From positions 3,162,001 to 3,226,000 of the forward strand of contig NZ_CP088156.1 of assembly GCF_021088345.1 (NCBI RefSeq): 64,000 nt of DNA. The letters run 5' to 3'. Both the position numbers and the translations under genes were made by a program. Source of the DNA: Bradyrhizobium ontarionense (GTDB lineage: Bacteria > Pseudomonadota > Alphaproteobacteria > Rhizobiales > Xanthobacteraceae). Below are positions 20,368 through 28,228 of the stretch, piece by piece. Numbering within the stretch: the stretch's first letter is position 1; each line of letters begins with the position of its first letter. The notes under the pieces were generated by a model that worked only from the letters and a program-made list of their open reading frames with translations, did not search any database and was not told the origin of the DNA.

Positions 20368-20916
20368 TCAGATCTGCTGCAGACTCGCATAGAATGCGAC
20401 CCCGAACAGCGACAGCACGCCAAACACGAAGCCGAGCACGAACGGCCAGAATCCGCCGCGCCGCCGCGGCGTCTCGCCGAGCACCGGCGCCTGGACACGC
20501 GCCACGGCGAAGGCGCGCTCGCGCTCGACCATGCGACGCGCGACGTAGTCCGTCACCGCCTTCACGATGCCGCCGAGATCGTGCGACTCCGCGAGCACGA
20601 TGCGACCGTTGCGTGTGTCCTGCACGAATCGATACTGCCGCTTGTCGCGGCCCATCACGACGTGGGCGACGACGTCGATCCACAACCGCGGCGTCTCGCC
20701 CTGGCTGATGCCACGATCGAACAGATCGATATGGTTCGGAATCTCGGCGAACAGCGGGTCGAGCGCGTCGTTGAGAATTTCGAGCCGCGCCACCTCGGCG
20801 TCGCGCAGATCGACCACCACGCCCGTTCGGTCTGCGGCCTCGATGCGGGCCTGGCGCAGCGCCTCGCGCAGGCGCACGGGACCGGATTCACTGCTGCTGT
20901 CGGGCGCCTCGGACAT
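20368..20916 (-). CDS. hypothetical tail-anchored protein
   Basis: 182 residues. The bulk is soluble and mixed alpha/beta (VVDLRDAEVARLEILNDALD, HVVMGRDKRQYRFVQDT), and the C-terminus has one membrane helix, GGFWPFVLGFVFGVLSLFGVAF, with a very short tail. This suggests a cytosolic domain anchored in the inner membrane. I do not recognise a named domain. It converges on the metallophosphoesterase gene with a 15-base gap. Confidence 0.72.
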   Translation of the reverse strand: MSEAPDSSSESGPVRLREALRQARIEAADRTGVVVDLRDAEVARLEILNDALDPLFAEIPNHIDLFDRGISQGETPRLWIDVVAHVVMGRDKRQYRFVQDTRNGRIVLAESHDLGGIVKAVTDYVARRMVERERAFAVARVQAPVLGETPRRRGGFWPFVLGFVFGVLSLFGVAFYASLQQI

Positions 20917-21151
20917 CGCTCACGCTTTCACGTTTTGGCCCTGGTTCCGCCAGGTTCCCACCCATTAACCTAGCAGTAACCCAGTATTCCGCAAACCCCT
21001 TTCATCTTCAATGGGTTATAAGCACGCTGCCGTAACCACAAAACGGACGTGGGCGGCCCCCTCCGGTGTGACCCGGCTGAGACCGCCCCGTCCTTGGGCT
21101 CTTCCTCGAGCTTATTCAAATACCCGGCAATGCATTCCTGAAACGACCGCC

Positions 21152-21358
21152 TCAGGCGGCCGGAGCGCGCTGCGGCTCCTCGACGATCGAGAACCGCACG
21201 CCGGCCTTGTGCCGGTTCTCCTCGGACACCTCGCGCCAGCAGTCCTCGGCTTCCTTGCGCGACTTGAAGGGGCCCTTCACCTGGGCCGAACCTTCCACCA
21301 GCTTGTGGAAATTCATCGAGCCGAACTCGCCGCCAATCACCCAGAAATTGCTGGTCAT
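21152..21358 (-). CDS. DUF4170 family small protein
   Basis: 68 residues (MTSNFWVIGGEFGSMNFHKL...), with FKSRKEAEDCWREVSEENRH. I recognise it as the DUF4170 type, a small soluble protein common in Alphaproteobacteria with no known function. The start at 21358 is well supported by AAGGAGG a few bases upstream. Divergent from the ScfR-type regulator gene with a shared AT-rich intergenic region. Confidence 0.8.
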   Translation of the reverse strand: MTSNFWVIGGEFGSMNFHKLVEGSAQVKGPFKSRKEAEDCWREVSEENRHKAGVRFSIVEEPQRAPAA

Positions 21359-21475
21359 GAGACCCTCCTTCAAACCCCGTCACAACTTTGACAGAGCATT
21401 GCGAATTGCGTGACAGGAGATAAACGCGAATCCGGACGTTTCGTATAGATGGCTTGTTTCCGAATGGTGATGTCA

Positions 21476-21513
21476 TGTAACATCATTACTTGTAACGAAT
21501 GTAATTTTGTAAT
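21476..21513. promoter_or_regulatory. cluster of TGTAAY hexamers in AT-rich promoter region
   Basis: Four direct copies of TGTAA(C/T) start at 21476, 21491, 21500 and 21508, within the AT-rich gap between the DUF4170 gene and the XRE-type regulator gene, 45-85 bases before the regulator's ATG. A following TTGT...ACAA dyad reaches about 21525. It may be the promoter and an autoregulatory operator. This is inference from spacing and composition. Confidence 0.4.
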
Positions 21514-21559
21514 TATTGTCACAAATTCGGTCGTTGGATGACCTCGAAGGGAGCGCGCG

Positions 21560-23005
21560 ATGCCCGGTGAATCCGGAAAGAAGCTGTTCGTCGGCCCGCG
21601 CTTCCGGCGCATCCGCCAGCAATTGGGACTGTCGCAGACCCAGCTTGCCGAGGGGCTCGGCATCTCGCCGAGCTATGTCAACCTGATCGAGCGCAACCAG
21701 CGCCCGGTCAGCGCCCAGATCCTGCTGCGGCTGGCCGAGACCTACGACCTCGACCTGCGCGACCTCGCCACCGCCGACGAGGACAGGTTCTTCGCCGAGC
21801 TCAACGAGATCTTCTCCGATCCCCTCTTCCGCCAGATCGAGCTGCCCAAACAGGAGCTGCGCGATCTCGCCGAGCTCTGCCCCGGCGTCACCCATGCGCT
21901 GCAGCGGCTGTACGCGGCCTACACCGAGGCGCGGCGCGGCGAGACCCTGGTGGCGGCGCAGATGGCCGACCGCAACGAGGGCGCGCGCTTCGAGGCCAAC
22001 CCGATCGAGCGCGTCCGCGACCTCATCGAGGCCAACCGCAACTATTTCGCCGAGCTCGAGCAGCAGGCCGAGAGCTTGCGCGACGCACTCGACGTGCCGG
22101 CCGAAGGGCTCTATGCGGCGCTCGCGGCGCGGCTGCGCGAAAAGCATTCGGTTCAGACCCGTGTCATGCCGGTCGACGTCATGCGCGAGACCCTGCGCCG
22201 TTACGACCGCCATCGCCGCCAGTTGCTGATCTCCGAGCTCGTCGACGGGCCGGGCCGCACCTTTCAGCTCGCCGTCCAGCTCGGCATGGCGGAATGCCTT
22301 GCCCCATTCGAAGTCATCATCGGACGCGCCGGCGCGCTCGACGACACCTCGCGCCGGCTCTATCGCATGACTCTGGCGAGCTACTTCGCCGCCGCGGTCA
22401 TGATGCCCTACGCCCCCTTCCTCGCCGCCGCGGAAGCGCTGAGCTACGACATCAACGTGCTGGCGCAGCGCTTCAACACCGGGTTCGAACAAGTCTGCCA
22501 TCGCCTGACCACGCTGTCGCGCCCCAATGCCCGCGGCATTCCGTTCTTCATGCTGCGGGTCGACAATGCCGGCAACGTCTCCAAGCGCTTCTCGTCCGGC
22601 ACCTTTCCGTTCTCCAAGTTCGGCGGCACCTGCCCGCTGTGGAACGTGCATTCGACCTTCGACACGCCGGACCGGCTGTTGAAGCAGGTGATCGAGCTGC
22701 CCGACGGCTCGCGCTATTTCTCGATCGCCCAGATGGTACGCCGTCCGGTGGCGCCGCATCCGCATCCGCAGCCGCGCTTTGCGATCGGCCTCGGCTGCGA
22801 AATCCGGCACGCGTCCCGCCTCGTCTATGCCGCCGGCACGGATCTGGAGAAGGCCGAGGGCACGCCGATCGGCGTCAACTGCCGGCTGTGCGAACGCGAG
22901 AACTGCGCCCAGCGCGCCGAGCCGCCGATCACGCGGACGCTGATCCTCGACGAGACCACGCGGCGCGTGAGTTCGTTCGCCTTCAGCAATGCCAGGGAGC
23001 TGTAG
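21560..23005 (+). CDS. ScfR/RamB-type short-chain fatty acyl regulator (XRE HTH + DUF2083)
   Basis: 481 residues. An XRE helix-turn-helix lies at about residues 12-70 (FRRIRQQLGLSQTQLAEGLG, SPSYVNLIERNQRPVS). A central IrrE-like region lacks any HExxH zinc motif. The C-terminal DUF2083 domain ends with four cysteines in CRLCERENCAQRA and near FPFSKFGGTCPLW. Members such as RamB, PrpR/MccR and ScfR sense acyl-CoA-type ligands and control glyoxylate, methylcitrate or related pathways. No obvious target operon is adjacent, so the regulon is unknown. Confidence 0.88.
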   Translation: MPGESGKKLFVGPRFRRIRQQLGLSQTQLAEGLGISPSYVNLIERNQRPVSAQILLRLAETYDLDLRDLATADEDRFFAELNEIFSDPLFRQIELPKQELRDLAELCPGVTHALQRLYAAYTEARRGETLVAAQMADRNEGARFEANPIERVRDLIEANRNYFAELEQQAESLRDALDVPAEGLYAALAARLREKHSVQTRVMPVDVMRETLRRYDRHRRQLLISELVDGPGRTFQLAVQLGMAECLAPFEVIIGRAGALDDTSRRLYRMTLASYFAAAVMMPYAPFLAAAEALSYDINVLAQRFNTGFEQVCHRLTTLSRPNARGIPFFMLRVDNAGNVSKRFSSGTFPFSKFGGTCPLWNVHSTFDTPDRLLKQVIELPDGSRYFSIAQMVRRPVAPHPHPQPRFAIGLGCEIRHASRLVYAAGTDLEKAEGTPIGVNCRLCERENCAQRAEPPITRTLILDETTRRVSSFAFSNAREL

Positions 23006-23024
23006 CGTCACCGCTCACTCCGCC

Positions 23025-23126
23025 GTCATTCCGGGGCGCCCGCAGGGCGAACCCGGAATCCATTTGGCCGCAGGCCGGGCTGTGACATGGATTCCGGGCT
23101 CGCGCTGACGCGCGCCCCGGAATGAC
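23025..23126. repeat. palindromic intergenic repeat (CATTCCGGGGCGC family)
   Basis: Nested inverted repeat. Outer arms GTCATTCCGGGGCGC and GCGCCCCGGAATGAC are perfect over 15 bases; inner arms CCCGGAATCCAT and ATGGATTCCGGG are perfect over 12 bases. It lies just downstream of the ScfR-type gene and could form a long cruciform or RNA stem. Confidence 0.8.
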
Positions 23127-23154
23127 AGTGAGTGTTTGGCACCCATCCATCCAC

Positions 23155-23235
23155 GTCATTGCGAGGCGCCCTTGCGCCGAAGCAATCCAGAATCGCGCGC
23201 GGGATTCTGGATTGCGTCGCTTCGCTCGCAATGAC
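23155..23235. repeat. palindromic intergenic repeat (CATTGCGAGG family), second copy
   Basis: Arms GTCATTGCGAGGCGCC... and ...GCTTCGCTCGCAATGAC with the inner pair AAGCAATCCAGAATC / GATTCTGGATTGC. It is the same family as 10899-10977, placed 28 bases after a repeat of a different family. Confidence 0.8.
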
Positions 23236-23310
23236 GCGGAGACACATGGGATCACTCTCTCGCGGCGCATCTGCGTCCGAGTTTTGCTGATAGCTCGCCC
23301 CCTTCAATCG

Positions 23311-23612
23311 TGAGGGCGCAGGGAAGACCGGGAGCTCGCCGCCCCCATGGCCCCCGTGCGGAAAAAATGCACGGGGCAGGAACCACAGGTTCGGCTGGGA
23401 CATCCCGGCCCTCCCTGCGCAATGGCTTTACGGCTTACTCCGCGCTCTCCCCAGGGACCGGCTGTCTTGCCCCTGTCGTCCGCAGCTACTTCAGCGCGAA
23501 CTTGGCCTCAGCATCGGGAGACCAGGACCACACGGCTTGACCGTGCGCATCGGATTGTCCGTCGGCATGATGACTCACGCTGCAACCCGACACGCCCATC
23601 GCATCCCGCACC
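23311..23612. repeat. large structured dispersed intergenic element
   Basis: An outer stem pairs 23316-23332 (GCGCAGGGAAGACCGGG) with 23404-23420 (CCCGGCCCTCCCTGCGC). Inside it is a perfect 8-base stem, CCCCGTGC at 23352-23359 with GCACGGGG at 23369-23376. A conserved-looking tail continues through GCTTTACGGCTTACTCCG and CCACACGGCTTGACCGTGCG. I recall near-identical sequence dispersed between genes in Bradyrhizobium and Rhodopseudomonas genomes. No convincing coding sequence lies in it. Ends are approximate. Confidence 0.55.
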
Positions 23613-23821
23613 CAACGCTCGTGACGACCGCGAAACGCCCCTCAGATCGAGGCGGGATGAATGGAGGAAAACACAATTTCCGATAAAGCGAAAGAAAAAT
23701 ATTTTTCGACTCGGATCTGGACAGAGGTGATCGATTTGAAAAGACTGATAAAAACAGTTTCGAGCGCACGGAGCAAATTCGCTTCTGCACGGCATTGGAG
23801 CCGAGCAGGAGTTGTCGGCGA
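23613..23821. other. intergenic remainder, nothing identified
   Basis: After the structured element this stretch becomes noticeably AT-rich around 23680-23760 (AGCGAAAGAAAAATATTTTTCG). That contains a short inverted pair, CGAAAGAAAAATATTTTTCG, which may act as the terminator of the convergent caspase-like gene or as a promoter. No gene was found. Confidence 0.4.
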
Positions 23822-25771
23822 CTATCTCTTCGTCACCGTCTGCAGGACGGTGCCGATGACCTCCATCATCACCTTCTGCTGCTCGAGCTTCTGGACGCGA
23901 TCCTTCTCCGCCTGCTCCAGCTTGGCCACCTCTGCCTGATAGCATTGGGCTGCGCCGAGATGTCCCAGCTCCGACGCCCTGCGACAGAGCTCCATCTTGG
24001 TTTCCGACGGATTCGCCGCAGTTGCCTGCCCCCGATCGATCATCTCGGCAAGACTGACCATGGAATCGACGTCACCGGCCTGCACCCCGGACCGAAACAT
24101 CGACACCGCCTGCGCCGGATTGTTCTTATCAGTCAGCTGCATCCAGCCGAGATTGTCGAAGGACGCGGGATACCGTTTCGACACCAGGTCTTGAAAGAGG
24201 GTGAATGCGCGCGCCCGGTCCGAGAACTGCAAGCTGCGAGCCAGCTGATACTTGAAACGCAGCTCGTTCGGGCTTTGCTTTGTTGCCGCCTCGCACGTCT
24301 TCACGGCTTCAGCAGCCTGGGACTTCAGAACCGCAAAGGAGACACCCGGGCCGACTTTGTTCTTGTCATTCGGATTGGCTGCAAGCTCGTCGCAATGCTG
24401 TCCCGCCCCCGAGGCCCGCGCCGCCTCGGCCTCCCTCAACTTCCGATCCTCTTCCTGCTTCTTCGCAAGAGCATCTCTGGCAGCGGCATCACGCGCCTCG
24501 CGCTCCGCCTTGGATTTCTCCAACTGCTCCTTCTCCTTCTTCAAGGCCTCCGCTCGCTCCGTCGTCAGCTTCTGAAACTTCTTCGCTTCTTCACTGGTGA
24601 ACGGCAACAGCTTCTCGCCCGAGCGCGGGTGAAAGCCGGGTCCATCGAAGAATTCATACTCTTGATCGAAGCGGGAGAACCACAGCAGAGGCTTGCCGTT
24701 CGCGGGATCGAACAGGACCGTATACGCATCGAGCGTCACCCGGCCCGGAATCCGCGCCGGATCGCCCCCGCCCTGCGGCTTGCCGCCAGGCACACCGGCC
24801 TGCCCATCGTGTCCCTTCGGGACTGGATCTCCCGTCTTCTGCGGCGCATCCGGCGCCCTCGCGGCCACTTTTTCGAGCCGCTCCTTCTGCAGAAAAAAGA
24901 ACTCGCCCGCATTGTTCTTCGCGCTGAGCAGGTACTGACGCGGTGACATCCGGCGCTTCATTCCGGTCGTGGACCGATACTCGTCTATGGAACGGCCGAC
25001 ATCGAGCATGATTTCGCTCAGAGACGCGACGCCGTCGGGAGCCGGCCTCCTCGTGCCGCGCGCAGCCTCGATGAATGCTTTCGTGAACAGACTTTCGCCC
25101 TGGCTCGCGAAGCTGAGTTCGTCCTCCACGCCCGCCGTCACCAATTGATGGGCGGGTTGCGAGAGACGGCCGATGGTCTGATCCCTGACAGTCCCCTTGA
25201 CTTGCAGCGCGGCGAGGCCGCTGAAGCATGCATCGAGGATGAAGAGACTGTGCCGCGACTGGCCGACATTCTCCGCCCATTGTATGACGCGCGGCATGTC
25301 CAGCATTTCATCCCAGTCCTCCTTGCCGGCGGGCTTCAGGATGAGGTATCCGCGCTTCGTGTCTCCGGCGAGTTTCCGGGTTTCTCCGTGGCCGGAGAAG
25401 TACAGCAGAACTCGATCATTGGCGCCGACGAGCTTCGGAAGTGTCTTTTCCATCAACGTCTCGATCCGCGACCGAGACGCCCGCTCATCCGTCAAAGTGA
25501 CGATGTAGTCGAATCCGGCCTCGTCGCGCAGAAAGTCGCGCATCCGAGTGGCGTCTGATGCGGGGGCATCGAGCTTGGGATAGACGTCGTAGTCACCAAT
25601 GCCAATGACGACGGCATAGCTCTTGCCGAATTCGTTGCTGCCGAAGAAATTCTTGTAGAGATCCGACCAGGATGGAAGTTCGGTTGGACGTATGTAGGTC
25701 TCATCGACACCGGCGCGGGCAAGACCGCAGGTCAAGGCGAGAATGGACAGCGCAAGCCAAGTTCGAAGCAT
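23822..25771 (-). CDS. secreted caspase-like (C14) protein with coiled coil and Sel1/TPR-like repeats
   Basis: 649 residues. A signal peptide (LALSILALTCGLARA) is followed by a caspase-fold domain at about 50-285, beginning YAVVIGIGDYDVYPKL. The catalytic dyad is intact: His128 in YFSGHGE and Cys182 in ILDACFSG. A Gly/Pro linker (about 310-345) leads to a lysine/glutamate-rich predicted coiled coil (about 395-450) and helical repeats of Sel1/TPR type (about 480-610). It follows a small membrane protein gene by seven bases. An exported orthocaspase is expected to cleave after basic residues; its target and role are unknown. Confidence 0.88.
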   Translation of the reverse strand: MLRTWLALSILALTCGLARAGVDETYIRPTELPSWSDLYKNFFGSNEFGKSYAVVIGIGDYDVYPKLDAPASDATRMRDFLRDEAGFDYIVTLTDERASRSRIETLMEKTLPKLVGANDRVLLYFSGHGETRKLAGDTKRGYLILKPAGKEDWDEMLDMPRVIQWAENVGQSRHSLFILDACFSGLAALQVKGTVRDQTIGRLSQPAHQLVTAGVEDELSFASQGESLFTKAFIEAARGTRRPAPDGVASLSEIMLDVGRSIDEYRSTTGMKRRMSPRQYLLSAKNNAGEFFFLQKERLEKVAARAPDAPQKTGDPVPKGHDGQAGVPGGKPQGGGDPARIPGRVTLDAYTVLFDPANGKPLLWFSRFDQEYEFFDGPGFHPRSGEKLLPFTSEEAKKFQKLTTERAEALKKEKEQLEKSKAEREARDAAARDALAKKQEEDRKLREAEAARASGAGQHCDELAANPNDKNKVGPGVSFAVLKSQAAEAVKTCEAATKQSPNELRFKYQLARSLQFSDRARAFTLFQDLVSKRYPASFDNLGWMQLTDKNNPAQAVSMFRSGVQAGDVDSMVSLAEMIDRGQATAANPSETKMELCRRASELGHLGAAQCYQAEVAKLEQAEKDRVQKLEQQKVMMEVIGTVLQTVTKR

Positions 25772-25778
25772 GGGATGA

Positions 25779-25985
25779 CTACCCCCTGCGATGCTGGATC
25801 ACCTGAAGTGTCACGCTGACGACGCCTCCGAGAATGGAGATGATCGAGGAAACCAAAGACAGGCTGTTGACCCAATCCTCGCCGCCCTTGGCCTGAACGC
25901 CGGGCGGTAACCGGGTATCGAAATAGACATATAACAGGACCGCACCGAGCAATAGCAGCCCTACCGGCAATACCTTTTTCATCAT
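25779..25985 (-). CDS. small two-helix membrane protein
   Basis: 68 residues (MMKKVLPVGLLLLGAVLLYV...), with a second hydrophobic segment LSLVSSIISILGGVVSVTLQ and a basic end, HRRG. It lies seven bases upstream of the caspase-like gene on the same strand, so the two are probably co-transcribed and may work together. In-frame sequence extends upstream to 26282 but does not look coding. No family recognised. Confidence 0.65.
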   Translation of the reverse strand: MMKKVLPVGLLLLGAVLLYVYFDTRLPPGVQAKGGEDWVNSLSLVSSIISILGGVVSVTLQVIQHRRG

Positions 25986-26387
25986 CGATAAATCCGTCTG
26001 ACTTCGTCTTGCACAGACTGAGATCACCACACTTGCTCGCGCAATCTGCGAGATGCCGCGATCGAACGAGCCGGATGCCTGCCTCCCGGTGTCATCATTG
26101 CACAGATCATCGGAAAGGGAATAGGAATAAGGACACAATCCGAGATTGAGGACAGCCGGGCCAATGAGCGGCGCTGTCAAAATCTCAGCGCGGCCCTGCC
26201 CCGGCGGCCATGACATCGCTCTTTCACCAGGGCAACCGATTACCTGAGCCGATGGAATGAAGGCCGCCCCTGCGAAGGACACCGGACCTCATGGAAGCTC
26301 CGATGCTTAACCAAGGTGCGCGGCATCCGGAAAGCTCTTCACATCCTGCACCCTGGCGAATGATCCGAACCGGACACGTGCGTCGTC
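25986..26387. other. intergenic region upstream of the caspase operon
   Basis: About 400 bases between the ATC-hydrolase gene's 3' end and the small membrane protein's start, both minus strand. It should hold the caspase operon promoter. I see no RNA gene, clear operator or believable coding sequence in it. Confidence 0.4.
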
Positions 26388-27077
26388 CTAGTCCGACGGG
26401 AGCCGGGAGTATCGAAAATTGCAGTGGTTCGCGCCGCCGGCCAGGGTTTGTGTCCGTTCCAGGTGGATGCCTCGGGTTGCATAGGCGTCGAAATCGAGCC
26501 CACAAATGTTCGGCAGGATCTCTTTGTCTCCATGACGAGCCGCGAACTTGCAGAAACCGCAGGCTTTATAGTTGATGCCGAATTCGAAGTTGTCACCCGG
26601 GCCCGGCTCGACGAAATCGTAGATGAAATCCTCCGGAAACTCCTTCTGATGGCTTTCTGTGGCGCTCCTTATCGCCTGCTCGCGCAGGAAAGCCTGATTC
26701 TCCGACGACATGAAGTGGCGCCCCGAGGCGAGACGCTCCGCTTCCGGCACTGTGAGCAGTTGCGCCTTGTAGGTCTCCCGCTCGATTTCGCCGATCACGG
26801 ACAGCGCTACGCCGTGTCGCCGCAGCACGCGGCCGATGGCCATGAAGCCGATGAGACGCATGAAGAACTCGGTCATGCGGCTTGCCGTGCCTCCGACATA
26901 GGGCATTTGCGTGAGCACGATTTGGAATTCGTCCATCACCTCCCGCCTGATGCCATCGATATCGGATAGATGCGCGCGCTCACGCAACATCGCGTCGGCA
27001 AGATCGAGGCGGTGGCGCATCGCGGCCTCCATGGCACCGCGCTCCGACTCGTAGAAGGGATGGATGATCTCAGCCAT
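26388..27077 (-). CDS. L-2-amino-thiazoline-4-carboxylate hydrolase family protein
   Basis: 229 residues from the ATG at 27077 (MAEIIHPFYESERG). The C-terminal half has the cysteine/histidine pattern of the ATC hydrolase family: YKACGFCKFAARHGDKEI, NICGLDFDAYATRG and LAGGANHCNFRYSR. The founding Pseudomonas enzyme opens the thiazoline ring of L-ATC on the way to L-cysteine, but most homologues are uncharacterised and the true substrate here is open. Divergent from a LysR-type gene, 173 bases away. Confidence 0.82.
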   Translation of the reverse strand: MAEIIHPFYESERGAMEAAMRHRLDLADAMLRERAHLSDIDGIRREVMDEFQIVLTQMPYVGGTASRMTEFFMRLIGFMAIGRVLRRHGVALSVIGEIERETYKAQLLTVPEAERLASGRHFMSSENQAFLREQAIRSATESHQKEFPEDFIYDFVEPGPGDNFEFGINYKACGFCKFAARHGDKEILPNICGLDFDAYATRGIHLERTQTLAGGANHCNFRYSRLPSD

Positions 27078-27250
27078 GGGACACCTCTCGAACAGGCCGC
27101 GCTCACGGACTTCGCTGGCGGACAGGATTTGCGGATTTGCGAACCGACCGTAGGCGGGGACACGAAGTCCACGCAAAGCATGGTTTCTTCGGCCAAGCGC
27201 TAGAAAATCTATTGCAAGGTGGCGGCCCGTCCGTGTCAGATTGCAGCGCG

Positions 27251-27874
27251 ATGACCTACGCCCTTCCACCCCTCAACGCGCTCCGCGCATTCGAAGCCGC
27301 CGCACGGCATCTCAGCTTCAAGCTAGCCGCGCACGAGCTACACGTGACGCCCGCCGCTGTGGGACAGCAGGTGAAAGCGCTGGAGGGACGCCTCGGCGTC
27401 CGCCTGTTCGAGCGGCTGCATAAGCAGCTCATCCTGACCGCGGCCGGTCAGGCCTATCTGCCCGGGATCTCCGCCGGCTTTCGGCACATTGCGGAAGCGA
27501 CCTCGCGCTTGAAACCGGCGGGTGCGGTGCTGCTGCAGTTGGGGGTCCATGGCGGCTTCGACCTCCGCCACCTCGCATTGGCGGAGTTCCGCGGCGCGCA
27601 TGCGGACATCGGCTTGCGGGTGCTGCAGCCCGCCGGCCTGCATGAGTTGGTCGAAGGCAAGGTCGACCTGCTGATCGCCCGCGGTCTCGGCCACCATCCG
27701 GGCTATCGCTGCGATCGGATCGATGAGGGATCCGGTCTGGGGGATTGGCTGATTGCGCCTGAAGGCACCGCGGACTGTCCGGAGGTCGTCAGCTTCCGCG
27801 AATGGCTGCGCGCCGTCGCGTCCCGGACCTCGCTCGCAGGCCGCCCGCGTCTGATCGGCGTCATCGGAAGGTGA
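27251..27874 (+). CDS. LysR-family regulator with shortened effector domain
   Basis: 207 residues instead of about 300. The N-terminal helix-turn-helix is intact and GcvA-like (PPLNALRAFEAAARHLSFKL, TPAAVGQQVKALEGRLGVRL). The first part of the effector domain is present up to EGKVDLLIARGLGHHPGYRC. It then jumps to GLGDWLIAPEG and VSFREWLRAVA, which in full-length relatives lie some 80-90 residues later. This looks like an in-frame internal deletion that removes most of one lobe. It is divergent from the ATC-hydrolase family gene, which it may have controlled. Confidence 0.75.
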   Translation: MTYALPPLNALRAFEAAARHLSFKLAAHELHVTPAAVGQQVKALEGRLGVRLFERLHKQLILTAAGQAYLPGISAGFRHIAEATSRLKPAGAVLLQLGVHGGFDLRHLALAEFRGAHADIGLRVLQPAGLHELVEGKVDLLIARGLGHHPGYRCDRIDEGSGLGDWLIAPEGTADCPEVVSFREWLRAVASRTSLAGRPRLIGVIGR

Positions 27875-27952
27875 GGCGCGCGCCCGGTCGGGCGTCTGTT
27901 GAGGTCTCGTCCCAATCTTCATCGCCACGTCCGACGATCGCTCAGCTTGCGT

Positions 27953-28198
27953 TCATGACGCCTCGGACATGATGACTTGCAAGTTTCGCAAGCGATCGGC
28001 GGTTGGGTATCGAAACATGCGCCGGCTCCAGCAATCATCGCCGCTCGCAGCCACACATTCGCCGACCAGCGACATCAATTCCCCGTCGTATGTCAGCACC
28101 GCGCACGCGCATAGCGCGATCACGCCCCATCGGGCGAGGCGGTCTGCACATGCAGGGCGTACTTGCGCCAGGCCGGAGACCGCCGCGGCCCGCGCCAC
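27953..28198 (-). CDS. possible small hypothetical protein
   Basis: 81 residues from a GTG at 28198 with GAGG upstream. It contains a hydrophobic stretch (WGVIALCACAVLTY), five cysteines, and ends in RNLQVIMSEAS. Codon third positions are mostly G or C, as in neighbouring genes, and no other gene occupies this gap, which argues for coding. It would be divergent from opgG. No homologue is recognised; it could equally be the remnant of a larger gene. Confidence 0.35.
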   Translation of the reverse strand: MARAAAVSGLAQVRPACADRLARWGVIALCACAVLTYDGELMSLVGECVAASGDDCWSRRMFRYPTADRLRNLQVIMSEAS

Positions 28199-28228
28199 CG
28201 CGGCAACCTCAATTCGGGATGGAACCGC

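Noticed and set aside
23025..23235. CRISPR-like array
   Set aside because: The repeats are two different palindromic families, not regularly spaced identical direct repeats with spacers.
23122..23730. Short plus-strand frames within the repeat cluster
   Set aside because: They translate palindromic intergenic repeats and have no protein-like features.
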